NCBI GenBank assembly: GCA_029007035.1
Contig: JAQXHC010000012.1
Location: 1-64,000, forward strand
Reading direction: 5' to 3'
DNA: 64,000 nucleotides
Source: Oscillospiraceae bacterium
GTDB taxonomy: Bacteria > Bacillota > Clostridia > Oscillospirales > Ruminococcaceae
Positions within the stretch are counted from its first letter, which is position 1. Each line of letters starts with the position of its first letter. The position numbers were made by a program, and so were the translations under genes. The notes beneath the pieces were generated by a model. The model saw only the letters and a list, made by a program, of their open reading frames with translations. It had not been told where the DNA came from and did not search any database. Below are positions 6,752 to 15,961 of this stretch, piece by piece.

Positions 6752-7978
6752 TCAGAACAGCATTACGAGAAATTGTGACACGAGAACCACGGAAATAAGC
6801 GCTACAGGATATGTTGCTGCATATGCTGATGCAACATTTTCTGTTCCCGCTGTGCTGATAAGTGTGCCGAGAGCGGGCGTTGAAGTCATTCCGCCTGTAA
6901 TTGATCCGAGAGTATTAAGTATACTGAGCTTCAGAACATATTTCGCAAATATGAATCCTATAATCATTGGAATTGTCGTCATAAGCATTCCATAAAGGAA
7001 GTAGACTGGTTTAACATTGTCGATAAACTGCGCGCCGCCATTAACACCTGCACCGATAAGGAAGAACATAAGTCCGAGCTCTCTCAGAACTTTGAGAGTC
7101 GATTCCTTTGGCATTACCGAAACGCAGCCAAAATGTGCAAAGTGACCGAATATCAAAGATACAAGCAGACAGCCTCCTGTTGTGGAAAGTGAGAAATTTC
7201 CGAATTTAAAAGAACCTATTGTAATTCCGAGAATTGAAGCAACTGCAAACGGCATTAAGCCAAAGCTGTCCATCTCAATAAGTTTTCCATTATAAACCTT
7301 TTTATTACTTCCGGAATCTGCAGCAATGAGGCTTTCACGTTCTTTTTTCATATCAACTTTTAGCATCTTTGGAACAAGCTGAACAAAAAGTACAACGCCG
7401 ATTACGCCAAATATATAAGCTATACCGGAACCAACAGCAACAAAGCCTTCAAGATCCGCTCCTACAGCTTCCTTTGACGCAGAAAGCCCCGGTGTGCTTG
7501 TGAGTGCGCCAGAAAGAAGTCCAACAAGCATCGCAGTGAATTCGTCCGGCTGCAAATTGCTGAAGTTGCGTCCAACTGCAATACAGCCTGCGCATACAAG
7601 CCCTCCGCTAAGAATAATCATAACTGCAAGTGCAACGTATGATTTGAAGTTTTTCTTGAAGTTGCCGAAAAAGCTTGGTCCGGCTATAAATCCAACTGAA
7701 GTTACAAAAAGTATCAGTCCAAGATTCTCAACTATTTTAAGTGCACTTTTTATGAATGTAACTGATTCTTCGCTGCCGGATGCCATAAGCTGAGCCGACA
7801 GATCGTCATAGAAAATACAGCCGTAAAGAAGTGCAATAATGAAGACTCCTGCCGTGCCGAGTGACACTCCCTTGATTGTAATTCTGCCAAGCAAATATCC
7901 TACAGCGGAAATTGCAAATACAGAGAACATCAGAAATGTGATTTCCTTAATCGTCAGGATTCCATTAAAAAATTCCAT
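6752..7978 (-). CDS. AspT/YidE/YbjL-family transporter, candidate succinate exporter
   Basis: A 408-residue integral membrane protein with about ten hydrophobic segments in two homologous halves. Each half has the family signature, GALTSTPGL near residue 156 and GGMTSTPAL near 364, typical of the aspartate:alanine exchanger (AAEx) family. Many relatives are about 550 residues and carry cytoplasmic RCK/TrkA_C domains between the halves; here only a short hydrophilic loop (about 210-240) is present. The family includes Corynebacterium SucE, a succinate exporter. Because it is the last gene of an operon encoding malate-to-succinate steps, succinate export (or fumarate/succinate exchange) is the best inference. 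It starts at an ATG about 55 bp after frdA, with a modest ribosome binding site. Confidence 0.75.
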   Translation of the reverse strand: MEFFNGILTIKEITFLMFSVFAISAVGYLLGRITIKGVSLGTAGVFIIALLYGCIFYDDLSAQLMASGSEESVTFIKSALKIVENLGLILFVTSVGFIAGPSFFGNFKKNFKSYVALAVMIILSGGLVCAGCIAVGRNFSNLQPDEFTAMLVGLLSGALTSTPGLSASKEAVGADLEGFVAVGSGIAYIFGVIGVVLFVQLVPKMLKVDMKKERESLIAADSGSNKKVYNGKLIEMDSFGLMPFAVASILGITIGSFKFGNFSLSTTGGCLLVSLIFGHFAHFGCVSVMPKESTLKVLRELGLMFFLIGAGVNGGAQFIDNVKPVYFLYGMLMTTIPMIIGFIFAKYVLKLSILNTLGSITGGMTSTPALGTLISTAGTENVASAYAATYPVALISVVLVSQFLVMLF

Positions 7979-8033
7979 ATACTAATATACCTCTAATCTC
8001 AATTAAATTGTGTCTGTACGCATTTGTGTAATA

Positions 8034-9632
8034 TTATTTCCTCGCATAGCTCGGGAGGAGCATTGGAGATGCCTTTCCGGAGGCTGCGCCTGATTCATTA
8101 AGCTTGCTGTTGAATGCGTCAATATGGCTGAGTGTGAGACTCTTTGGAACATCGGTATTCTTTGCCTTTGCAGCTGCATTTATACCGGCATTTCTTCCGA
8201 ATACAATAACATCGAGGAGAGAATTGCCCATAAGACGGTTTCTTCCGTGGATTCCTCCGACAACCTCGCCTGCTGCATACAGATTTTCAACACCTGTCAT
8301 ACCGTCAGAGGTAATGTCGAGTCCGCCGTTCTGGTAGTGAAGAGTCGGATATACAAGAATCGGTTCTTTACGTATATCAATACCGTATTTGCCAAACATT
8401 CTCATCATTGCAGGAATTCTTTTTTCGATTGTTCCCTCACCATTTTTATATTCAATCATAGGAGTATCCAGCCATACAGCTGTTCCCTGTCCAGTGGTGA
8501 TTCCTTTGCCTCTTTCAGAGCATTCACGGATAATCGAAGCTGCTGTAACGTCTCTTGTTTCGAGGGGGTGCATGAATACATCACCATCTATGTTGATGAG
8601 CTTAGCTCCGAGAGAACGTACCTTTTCGGTTACGAGTGCACCAAAAATCTGCTCGGGATATGCTGCACCAGTTGGATGGTACTGAAGAGTATCGGCATAG
8701 AGAAGCTTGGCGCCGACTCTGTAGCCGAGAATAAGTCCGTCAGCGGTTGCGCCGTAGTGATTTGAGGTCGGGAATCCCTGATAATGGAGACGACCCGCTC
8801 CGCCTGTTGCAATAACAACGGTTTTTGCTCTTGCAACAAGAAGTTCTTTTGTTTCCATATTCATAAGCACAGCGCCTGCAGCTTTACCGTTTTCATCGAG
8901 AATAATTTCAATTGCAGCAGTGAAGTCGATTACGGGAATCTGTCTGTTGAGGACCTCGTCACGGAGAGTTCTCATAATTTCAGCTCCTGAATAATCCTTT
9001 GCTGCATGCATTCTCTTACGTGATGTGCCGCCGCCGTGAGTTGTAATCATTGTTCCGTCTGCTTCTTTATCGAATTCTACACCGAGCTTATTAAGCCACT
9101 GGATAGCTTCGGGAGCATTGGTTACAAGTTTCTGAAGCAGTTCGGGCTTTGCGGCAAAGTGACCGCCGCCGAATGCATCGAGGTAATGGATTGCCGGTGA
9201 ATCGTTTGGCTTATCTGCGGCCTGAATTCCGCCCTCAGCCATCATTGTATTTGCGTCACCGATACGAAGCTTTGTGACAATCATAGCCTTTGCTCCTGCA
9301 TCATCAGCTTCAATTGCAGCTGATGCTCCTGCACCGCCTCCGCCGATTATAAGGACATCGGTATCGTAATCCGGAGCTGAAAGGTCAACATTTGACGAGT
9401 TGATTCTGCTTTTTCCCTGAAGAAGCTCGGCTAACTGTGTGGGAACCTTTTCGCCTTTGTTTACGCCTGCTTTAAGGACAGAGAATTCTCCCTGCTTGTA
9501 GTCGGGGTGGAATGTTGCGAGAAGTGTGTCTTTTTCATCAGCAGTCATTCTTCTCGGCTCCATGCTTGCATTTTCAGGTCTTTTTTCAGCTACGACCTTT
9601 GCAAGCTCGTTAAGCTTATCAATTTTATACAT
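8034..9632 (-). CDS. frdA: soluble fumarate reductase flavoprotein subunit (FrdA/TfrA-like)
   Basis: A 532-residue FAD protein of the succinate dehydrogenase/fumarate reductase/aspartate oxidase family. FAD-binding GGGGAGAS lies at 97-104, preceded by an unusual 90-residue N-terminal extension. The position that carries the covalent histidine-FAD link in membrane SdhA/FrdA is Asn here (N128 in ANTMMAEGG), so FAD should be non-covalent. E. coli FrdA variants lacking that link lose succinate oxidation but keep some fumarate reduction, which supports a fumarate-reducing direction. HPTG and NSLLDVIVFGR motifs are present. The protein is shorter than typical SdhA because the C-terminal helical domain is reduced. 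No membrane anchor genes (frdC/frdD) are nearby. It is 12 bp from frdB, so the two should form a soluble FrdAB. Confidence 0.85.
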   Translation of the reverse strand: MYKIDKLNELAKVVAEKRPENASMEPRRMTADEKDTLLATFHPDYKQGEFSVLKAGVNKGEKVPTQLAELLQGKSRINSSNVDLSAPDYDTDVLIIGGGGAGASAAIEADDAGAKAMIVTKLRIGDANTMMAEGGIQAADKPNDSPAIHYLDAFGGGHFAAKPELLQKLVTNAPEAIQWLNKLGVEFDKEADGTMITTHGGGTSRKRMHAAKDYSGAEIMRTLRDEVLNRQIPVIDFTAAIEIILDENGKAAGAVLMNMETKELLVARAKTVVIATGGAGRLHYQGFPTSNHYGATADGLILGYRVGAKLLYADTLQYHPTGAAYPEQIFGALVTEKVRSLGAKLINIDGDVFMHPLETRDVTAASIIRECSERGKGITTGQGTAVWLDTPMIEYKNGEGTIEKRIPAMMRMFGKYGIDIRKEPILVYPTLHYQNGGLDITSDGMTGVENLYAAGEVVGGIHGRNRLMGNSLLDVIVFGRNAGINAAAKAKNTDVPKSLTLSHIDAFNSKLNESGAASGKASPMLLPSYARK

Positions 9633-9644
9633 TATTTATCCCCC

Positions 9645-10319
9645 TTACTTTTCAATCTCACGGTTGTTGTAAAGCTCTTTGAGCTCTTCAATGGGTTTCT
9701 GCATGAGGTCCTCGATAAGTGAGGTAAACTTGCCCTCGTTGATCTCGTTAACACGGTCAGCCAGATGTCCGCAGTCAGGAGCGATATACTTTCCGTTAAG
9801 ACGTCTTGCAAGCATAGCAACCTGGGGATGTGAAATTCCCGCTGGGCAGCGCGACGAGCATACTCCGCACATTACGCAGTCGAATGATTCCTCAGCGCAT
9901 TTCTCATACTCGCCTCTCTGAGCGTAGGCAATGTACTGCATTACGTTTAATTCCTGGGTACAAGCCTTTGTGCAGGCGTTACAGCCGATACAGCAGTATA
10001 TTTCAGGATAAAGCTGCATCATAATCTGCTCGGTCGGCTTAACATTTTCAATGTCGTAAACCTGTTTTACAAGCGGGAAAAACGGGAGGGTTGCAACATA
10101 CATTCCTTCCTGCACCTCAGTCTGGCAAGCAAGACAGGCATGAAGCTCCTGCTTATCTTTTATTCTGTAGATTGTTGCACAGGCTCCGCAGAATCCGTTT
10201 CTGCAGCCGCATCCGCGAACAAGCTCATATCCTGCATATTCCATTGCAGTCATTATTGTAAGTCCGGCAGGTACCAGATATTTTTTGCCGAACAGGTAAA
10301 CGTTTACCATATTTTCCAT
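9645..10319 (-). CDS. frdB: fumarate reductase iron-sulfur subunit (FrdB/SdhB-like)
   Basis: A 224-residue iron-sulfur protein. A plant-type [2Fe-2S] motif appears near residues 36-47 (CGCRNGFCGAC) with a distal Cys near 60. Two ferredoxin-like motifs follow (CIGCNACTKAC, about 110-120, and CVMCGVCSSRC, about 147-157). It relays electrons to the FAD of FrdA. There is no fused HdrB-like CCG domain, unlike methanogen TfrB; separate hdrB, hdrC and hdrA genes lie upstream in the same operon. It starts at an ATG with AGGAG 8 nt upstream. The FrdB-FrdA order and tight spacing indicate one complex. Confidence 0.82.
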   Translation of the reverse strand: MENMVNVYLFGKKYLVPAGLTIMTAMEYAGYELVRGCGCRNGFCGACATIYRIKDKQELHACLACQTEVQEGMYVATLPFFPLVKQVYDIENVKPTEQIMMQLYPEIYCCIGCNACTKACTQELNVMQYIAYAQRGEYEKCAEESFDCVMCGVCSSRCPAGISHPQVAMLARRLNGKYIAPDCGHLADRVNEINEGKFTSLIEDLMQKPIEELKELYNNREIEK

Positions 10320-10334
10320 GCTTTGTACTCCTCC

Positions 10335-11165
10335 TTAATATTCGTCAGGCAGTTCGCCCAGTTCGTCACAGCGGAATACCGGGCCATCCTTACAAACGTA
10401 TTTATTGCCTATATTACAGCGTCCGCACTTTCCTACTCCGCATTTCATGCGAAGCTCCATGGTTGTGTATACCTGAGTTTCGTCAAAACCCAGTTCTTTC
10501 AGCGCGGCAAGCGTAAATTTAATCATTATCGGAGGTCCGCAAACGAGAACCGTTTTGTTTGTGGACGGCTGCAGTTCTTTAACATAATTTGGAACGAAAC
10601 CGACATGACCATCCCAGTCGTCCTGCGGATTGTCAATTGTGAGATTTACGCTGATATTGTCATCTTTCATCCATTCTGACAGAATTTCATCATAATCAAC
10701 CAGATCCTGCTTGGAACGAGAACCGTAGACAATCTGGACATCTCCGTAATTTGCTCTTTTGTCGCGGACATAATTGATTACCGAGCGAAGCGGTGCAAGT
10801 CCGATACCTCCTGCGATAAAGAGTAAATCTTTGTTTTTAAGCTCGGTTTCAACGGGAAATGCGTTTCCGTAAGGTCCTCTGATTGTAATCTGCTGACCTA
10901 CATCCATAAGATGAAGCCATGTGGTCAGACATCCGCACTTTTTTATGCTGAATTCCATGAATTCCTTATTTGTCGGCGATGAAGTAATCGAAAACATTCC
11001 CTCTCCGACACCGGGAATCGAGAGCATTGCGCATTGTCCCGGCATATGTTCAAATACTTTTCCGCCTTCGGGAGATACTACTCTGAAAGTCTTTACATCG
11101 GGGGTATCTATGCGTATATCGTTTACAACTCCGATATGCGGAATTAAAGTTTCGTTGTTCATCAT
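10335..11165 (-). CDS. FlxA-like FAD/NAD(P)H oxidoreductase subunit
   Basis: A 276-residue ferredoxin-NADP reductase-fold protein, related to AsrB, hydrogenase subunit gamma and the dihydroorotate dehydrogenase electron-transfer subunit. It shows an N-terminal FAD-binding beta barrel, a nucleotide-binding GGIGLAPLRS motif (about 128-137) and a CGPP motif near 215. A C-terminal cysteine cluster (CGVGKCGRCNIG plus a later Cys) would hold a [2Fe-2S] centre. In FlxABCD-HdrABC systems this subunit is the NAD(P)H entry point. Its start codon overlaps the stop of the preceding Fe-S gene (ATGA), so the subunits are translationally coupled. NADH rather than NADPH is assumed from the family. Confidence 0.8.
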   Translation of the reverse strand: MMNNETLIPHIGVVNDIRIDTPDVKTFRVVSPEGGKVFEHMPGQCAMLSIPGVGEGMFSITSSPTNKEFMEFSIKKCGCLTTWLHLMDVGQQITIRGPYGNAFPVETELKNKDLLFIAGGIGLAPLRSVINYVRDKRANYGDVQIVYGSRSKQDLVDYDEILSEWMKDDNISVNLTIDNPQDDWDGHVGFVPNYVKELQPSTNKTVLVCGPPIMIKFTLAALKELGFDETQVYTTMELRMKCGVGKCGRCNIGNKYVCKDGPVFRCDELGELPDEY

Positions 11166-12181
11166 TTTACCTCCAGCGCTTTCATTACTTTAACAATATT
11201 CATTGAAATCGGGCACTTGGACAGGCATCTTCCGCAGCCTACGCAGCCGAATTCACCGTCGTTATTAGCTGGGAAATACACAAGCTTGTGCATGAACCTC
11301 TGACGGAAACGTTCAAGCTGAGTAAGTCTTGGATTTCCGTGAGCCATTTTGGTGAAATCGGAATACATACATGAATCCCAGCAGCGGAAACGTTTGATTT
11401 CACGTCCGGTATTGAAGTCCTTGATGTCATAGCACTGACAAGTCGGACAAACAAATGTGCATGTTCCGCATCCAATACAGCTTTCGGAAAGCTCTGCCCA
11501 TTTATCCGAACCGAAAAGCTCGTTTAGTTTGTCGCCGCCGAAAGAATCTGTCGACAGGCCGGCGAGAGGGAGCTTATTTAGAATCTCCTTAGTTTTCGCC
11601 TGAACCTCGTCGAGTTTAGCTGTGTCTCCGTCTTCGAAAAGAGATGAAACGGAACTTACAAACGCCTCACCCTTATCGTTGTTCGCTTTTATATAAAGGA
11701 ATTTGTCATCGCTGAAGCAAGCCGCGTCACCTTCGGGAGCAGTCGGGTCAATTCCGAACGCCGTACAGAAGCAGGTCTCAGACGGTCGTGTACAAGCCAT
11801 GGTAACAACTGTACCATGCATACGTCTGTTCTGATAATATGTATCAACAGGGTCACTCAGAAATACTTTATCAAGAATTGTAAAGCTCCTCGCATCACAG
11901 GCGCGGACTCCGAATACTACGAAATCTTCTGCCTCGCTTCTGATATCTTTAATTTCAATATTCTTTCCGCTGAGCTTGAAATCAACAAGGTTTTCGGTCT
12001 GCGGAAAGAAAAAGTCCTTAGCGCTGCGGACAGTATTCAGATTTTTACTGAGCTTCATTCCGTCACACCACTTCTGAAATTCAGCGGCTCCGTCGCTGCG
12101 GTCAGCGGGTATATAAAGCGTCTGCTTTTCGGAAATTGCGGAAAAGAGTTCATCCAACTTATCAAGTGAAATTCTCAGCAT
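11162..12181 (-). CDS. FlxB/AsrA-like 4Fe-4S electron-transfer subunit
   Basis: A 339-residue protein resembling anaerobic sulfite reductase subunit A and sulfhydrogenase beta. Two ferredoxin-like motifs lie in the C-terminal half: CIGCGTCTFVCPTC near residue 238, with additional Cys in CWDSC, and CVGCGRCLSKCP near 315. AsrA-like and AsrB-like subunits usually occur together, as here with the next gene. The predicted role is to carry electrons from the FAD/NADH subunit towards HdrA. ATG 12181 overlaps the TGA of the previous gene (TGATG). An upstream in-frame GTG is possible but unneeded. Confidence 0.75.
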   Translation of the reverse strand: MLRISLDKLDELFSAISEKQTLYIPADRSDGAAEFQKWCDGMKLSKNLNTVRSAKDFFFPQTENLVDFKLSGKNIEIKDIRSEAEDFVVFGVRACDARSFTILDKVFLSDPVDTYYQNRRMHGTVVTMACTRPSETCFCTAFGIDPTAPEGDAACFSDDKFLYIKANNDKGEAFVSSVSSLFEDGDTAKLDEVQAKTKEILNKLPLAGLSTDSFGGDKLNELFGSDKWAELSESCIGCGTCTFVCPTCQCYDIKDFNTGREIKRFRCWDSCMYSDFTKMAHGNPRLTQLERFRQRFMHKLVYFPANNDGEFGCVGCGRCLSKCPISMNIVKVMKALEVK

Positions 12182-13152
12182 CACTCAGTCCCCCTTTCGT
12201 GTACGACGGATGGTTCACAATCCGACTCTTTATAGTCAGTCAAAGGCGCTCTTGAATCAGTATCAGCTCCAGCCTGATATTCACCGTAAAGCGAATTGAT
12301 GTCTTTTATAAATTTTCTGTTGAGAAGATGAAGAGGTATATTCTGGGGACATACTCTTGAGCATTCACCGCAATCGGTGCATCGTCCTGCAACGTGGAAT
12401 GCACGGATAATGTGGAACATATTCTCCTCAAAGCTGTCAGCGGCAGCCTTGTTTGCAACTCCGGAATTGTCGTTGTCAAACACACATTTTTCACAGGTAC
12501 AGGCAGGACATACATTACGACAGGCATTGCATCTGATACATTTAGAAAGCTGTTCTCTCCAGAAGTCATAGCGTTCCTGAGCGGTCATGTTTTCAAGCTT
12601 CTCTACCATGTCAAAGCGGCCGGAGTCAGCAATTTCACCGTCATCTCCTATAAGCTCGTCGTAAACCACGTGCTTTTTACTCTTGCATACGGAACATCTT
12701 TCCGATACAGCTTCGTCAAAGTTCATTGTTTCTTCGCCGTAAATTGTATCAATTTTCAGAATGCCGTTATTATTGGAAACAGTTCTGATTCCGGTAATAC
12801 CGTTTTGCCTGATTTTCTCTGCGTCAAGTTTTCCATCGCATGGTATACCTACAATATAGACATTTTCGCGGACAATTCTGTGCTCCTTTATGAGCTGATT
12901 AAAGCTGTAGGTATCACAGGGTTTGAGAAATGCAAGGATTCTGCCATCTTTTTTGCTTTCCTTAATCAGATATTTTGACACATTGGCAGCTGTAAACTCA
13001 TCATATACGAAATCAGCGTCAATCTCAGCGGCAGTTTCAAAAACCGCAGGAGTTATATCATATGCAAATTCACCTTTTTTCCAGCCGATTACACGATTTA
13101 CAGTACCATCAGCCAGAAGCTGCTTTGCTCTGTTTATTATTGCTTCCTGCAT
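12181..13152 (-). CDS. FlxC-like iron-sulfur subunit (FrhB/FdhB-related)
   Basis: A 323-residue Fe-S protein. The N-terminal part resembles the coenzyme F420 hydrogenase beta / formate dehydrogenase beta group (FLKPCDTYSF and VGIPCDGK stretches, CSVC near 155). Two ferredoxin motifs follow (CIRCNACRNVCPAC near 207 and CTDCGECSRVCP near 258). I assign it to the Flx electron-input module by position between mvhD/flxD and the AsrA-like gene; the exact B versus C naming is uncertain. The last 40 residues are polar and probably disordered. The start overlaps the preceding flxD frame by 16 bp. Confidence 0.7.
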   Translation of the reverse strand: MQEAIINRAKQLLADGTVNRVIGWKKGEFAYDITPAVFETAAEIDADFVYDEFTAANVSKYLIKESKKDGRILAFLKPCDTYSFNQLIKEHRIVRENVYIVGIPCDGKLDAEKIRQNGITGIRTVSNNNGILKIDTIYGEETMNFDEAVSERCSVCKSKKHVVYDELIGDDGEIADSGRFDMVEKLENMTAQERYDFWREQLSKCIRCNACRNVCPACTCEKCVFDNDNSGVANKAAADSFEENMFHIIRAFHVAGRCTDCGECSRVCPQNIPLHLLNRKFIKDINSLYGEYQAGADTDSRAPLTDYKESDCEPSVVHERGTE

Positions 13153-13583
13153 CTTAAATCCTCCAATCTGCGGTTAGGTCCGAGTTTTTTCACGGACTCG
13201 GTAAATTCGTTCATCGTAGCGGCGAACTTAGCTCCCTCCGCTGCTGAAACCCATTCTACCCTTGTTCTGTCACGTTCAATTCCGAGGAAGTCAAGCATAC
13301 TGAACAAAAGAGTCATTCTTCGGCGTGCGTAGTAGTTTCCGGATGTATAATGACAGTCGCCAGGATGGCAGCCGCATATGATTACACCGTCAGCTCCGCG
13401 CTGAAATGCTCTGAGAATGAACATCGGATTAACTCTGCATGAGCATGGAACTCTGATAATTTTTACGTTTGTCGGATAGTTGAGTCTGTTTGTGCCGGAT
13501 AGATCTGCACCTGCATATGAACACCAATTGCAGCAGAATGCGACGATTACCGGTTCAAATTCTTTATTTTTATTTACTTGCAT
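13137..13583 (-). CDS. MvhD/FlxD-family [2Fe-2S] electron-transfer protein
   Basis: A 148-residue protein of the MvhD/FlxD family, which connects an electron-input module to HdrA. The cysteine pattern is typical: CCNWCSYAG near residues 17-25, CSC near 47-49 and CGCHPGDC near 70-77. Start ATG 13583 has a GGAGG site upstream and overlaps the 3-prime end of hdrA by 10 bp; the longer frame to 13682 runs inside hdrA and is rejected. In methanogens MvhD links hydrogenase to heterodisulfide reductase; here the partner would be the FlxABC-like proteins encoded downstream. Confidence 0.85.
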   Translation of the reverse strand: MQVNKNKEFEPVIVAFCCNWCSYAGADLSGTNRLNYPTNVKIIRVPCSCRVNPMFILRAFQRGADGVIICGCHPGDCHYTSGNYYARRRMTLLFSMLDFLGIERDRTRVEWVSAAEGAKFAATMNEFTESVKKLGPNRRLEDLRCRKQ

Positions 13584-15565
13584 ATTGCGTCTACCTCCGC
13601 CATAATCTGACTGTTCGAGAATCCGTTCAAATCCATTGCTCCCGACGGACAAGCTACTGTGCAAGCACCGCAGCCCTGACATACGGCAGGATTAACAGAT
13701 GCAACTCTGCGGATTGCAGTTGTTCTGTCAGGCATTTTGAATTCCTTGTTAATGTACGTAATTGCTCCATAGGGACAAACCTTTTCACAGGACGAACAAC
13801 CGTTACACATAAGCTCATCCGAATGAGCAACGCATGGATTGCAGGTAAGCGAATTCTTGCAGAGAAGTCCGATTGCTTTTGAAGCGGCAGCTCCTGCCTG
13901 AGATACGGTTTCCGGAATGTCTTTGGGTCCCTGGCAGGCTCCTGAAAGGAAAATGCCTGCAGTCGGACTTTCAACCGGACGGAGTTTCGGATGTGCCTCT
14001 GTGAAGAAGTCGTTAGTGTCCATACTTGCTGTGAGCATGGTGGCAAGTGGTCTTGCTGATTTGTCAGGCTCTATTGCCGCTGCAAGAACTACGAGGTCAG
14101 CATCAATATGGAGCTGTTCGTTTGAAAGAAGGTCAGAAGCCTGAACATCGAGTGTGCCATCAGCTTTTGGGGTTACCTTTCCGACCATACCCTTTATGTA
14201 ATGCACACCGTATTCCTCAACGGCGCGCCGATAGAACTCATCAAAATTCTTGCCCGGAGTTCTGACATCAATATAAAATACGTATACTTCGGTATCGGGA
14301 TATTTTTCACGGGTGAGCATTGCGTGTTTTGCAGTGTACATACAGCAAATTTTCGAACAGTAAGGCTTTCCACGGCTGTCGTCACATCTTGATCCGACAC
14401 ACTGTACAAATACAATCGTGTGGGGATGCTTTCCGTCTGACGGACGAAGAAGTGTTCCGTTTGTAGGTCCTGCAGCATTGGTAAGGCGCTCAAATTCAAG
14501 GGACGTAACCACGTCCTTGCTCTGTGAATAAGCAAATTCGTCATATTTATCAAGCTTTATCGGGTTGTATCCTGTAGCTACGATGATTGCGCCGTATTTT
14601 TCCTCAATAATCTCGTCCTGCTGCTTGTAGTTGATAGCTCCGGCAGTGCAGACCTTGGCACATACTCCGCATTTTCCGTTTTTAAGCATATTACAGTAAT
14701 CAGCATCAATTGTAGCAACTTTTGGAACTGCCTGAGCAAAAGGAATATAAATTGCGCTTCTGTTGTTCATACCCATATTGAACGCATTCGGAACTTTTTT
14801 CATAGGACATTTTTCGGTACAGAGTCCGCATCCTGTGCATTTCGTCTCGTCGACATAGCGCGCCTTTTTCTTTATGCTGACTGTGAAATTTCCAACAAAT
14901 CCCTTGACATCAGCAACCTCGCTGTATGAATAAATCTTGATTTTATCATTCTGAGAGCACTCAACCATCTTCGGGGTGAGGATACAAGCAGCACAGTCCA
15001 GTGTCGGAAAAGTCTTATCAAGCTGAGTCATCTTGCCGCCGATTGTCGGTTCTTTCTCAACGATATCAACCTCAAAGCCGGCATCGGCAATATCCAGAGC
15101 AGATTGGATTCCGGCAATTCCTCCGCCGATTACAAGCGCTCTTTTTATTACTGGACTTTCGCCTGCTGTGAGAGGTGCATTAAGATGAACCTTTGCAATT
15201 GCCGCCTTTCCGAGTACTATAGCTTTATCCGTAGCGGTAGCGATATCTTTGTGAATCCATGAACACTGCTCACGAAGATTTGCGACCTCAAGCATATATG
15301 GGTTAAGTCCAACCGATGCAACAGCTTTTCTGAATGTAGCTTCGTGCATTCTCGGCGAGCATGAGCATACCACAACTCCGCTGAGCTTATAGTCTCTGAT
15401 CGCGTCTTTTATAATGTTTTGTCCCGATTCTGAACACATATACTGATAGTCTGTAGAAAAAACTACTCCGGTTTCGTTCTTCAACGCTTCCGCAACAGCC
15501 TTGACATCGACCGTTGCAGCAATATTTGTACCGCAGTGACAGACAAAAACTCCTATTCTCTGCAT
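13574..15565 (-). CDS. hdrA: HdrA-like electron-bifurcating flavoprotein
   Basis: A 663-residue HdrA homologue, the FAD subunit where bifurcation takes place in methanogen and Flx-Hdr complexes. It has an N-terminal Cys-rich domain (FVCHCGTN, CSCSPRMHE), a FAD-binding GGGIAGIQS motif near 147-155 and an inserted ferredoxin domain (CTGCGLCTEKCP near 240). More cysteine motifs follow (CGVCAKVC, CSKICC). A C-terminal pair of [4Fe-4S] motifs (CNGCSSCEKVCP and CQGCGACTVACP) completes it. All expected motifs are intact. The downstream mvhD/flxD overlaps its end; hdrC and hdrB precede it. The family reaction couples exergonic and endergonic electron transfer, with ferredoxin as the low-potential acceptor. 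Confidence 0.88.
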   Translation of the reverse strand: MQRIGVFVCHCGTNIAATVDVKAVAEALKNETGVVFSTDYQYMCSESGQNIIKDAIRDYKLSGVVVCSCSPRMHEATFRKAVASVGLNPYMLEVANLREQCSWIHKDIATATDKAIVLGKAAIAKVHLNAPLTAGESPVIKRALVIGGGIAGIQSALDIADAGFEVDIVEKEPTIGGKMTQLDKTFPTLDCAACILTPKMVECSQNDKIKIYSYSEVADVKGFVGNFTVSIKKKARYVDETKCTGCGLCTEKCPMKKVPNAFNMGMNNRSAIYIPFAQAVPKVATIDADYCNMLKNGKCGVCAKVCTAGAINYKQQDEIIEEKYGAIIVATGYNPIKLDKYDEFAYSQSKDVVTSLEFERLTNAAGPTNGTLLRPSDGKHPHTIVFVQCVGSRCDDSRGKPYCSKICCMYTAKHAMLTREKYPDTEVYVFYIDVRTPGKNFDEFYRRAVEEYGVHYIKGMVGKVTPKADGTLDVQASDLLSNEQLHIDADLVVLAAAIEPDKSARPLATMLTASMDTNDFFTEAHPKLRPVESPTAGIFLSGACQGPKDIPETVSQAGAAASKAIGLLCKNSLTCNPCVAHSDELMCNGCSSCEKVCPYGAITYINKEFKMPDRTTAIRRVASVNPAVCQGCGACTVACPSGAMDLNGFSNSQIMAEVDAICK

Positions 15566-15577
15566 TTTTTCTCCTCC

Positions 15578-15961
15578 TTACTTTGTATACTTTCTGAATG
15601 CTGTAACGATTGCCTGCTGTGGCAGATCTTCATCAAGCATTTCGGGAATCTGATCTGGAATGAGGTGATTGTTGCCCTGTTTGCGCACCTCTGCAAGTCT
15701 TACCGCTTCAACAACCTTTGCAGGCTCGACACCGCGCGGACATCTGTCAACGCATGCAAAACAGGTAAGGCATTTATAAATTGATTTGGATTTCATTAAC
15801 GTTTCAATATCGCCCTTTTCGACCATATATACAAACTGGTGAGGATGATATTCCATTTCGTTATAAGATGGGCAGGTCGCCGAACACTTGCCGCAGCGCA
15901 TACATTTTCTTACATTTACTCCGCTTGAACGTAGTATCCGTTCCTGAAGCTTATTACTCAT
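15578..15961 (-). CDS. hdrC: HdrC-like 4Fe-4S subunit
   Basis: A 127-residue small iron-sulfur protein with two ferredoxin motifs (CMRCGKCSATCP near 19-30 and CLTCFACVDRCP near 64-75). In heterodisulfide reductase, HdrC relays electrons from HdrA to HdrB. The start overlaps the last bases of hdrB (8 bp), and the gene is 12 bp from hdrA, so the three subunits are translationally coupled. Length is usual for the family. Confidence 0.87.
   Translation of the reverse strand: MSNKLQERILRSSGVNVRKCMRCGKCSATCPSYNEMEYHPHQFVYMVEKGDIETLMKSKSIYKCLTCFACVDRCPRGVEPAKVVEAVRLAEVRKQGNNHLIPDQIPEMLDEDLPQQAIVTAFRKYTK

Noticed and set aside
13584-13682. Longer start for the MvhD/FlxD frame
   Set aside because: The upstream part is a shadow of the hdrA 3-prime end; the GGAGG-led ATG 13583 gives the typical family start.
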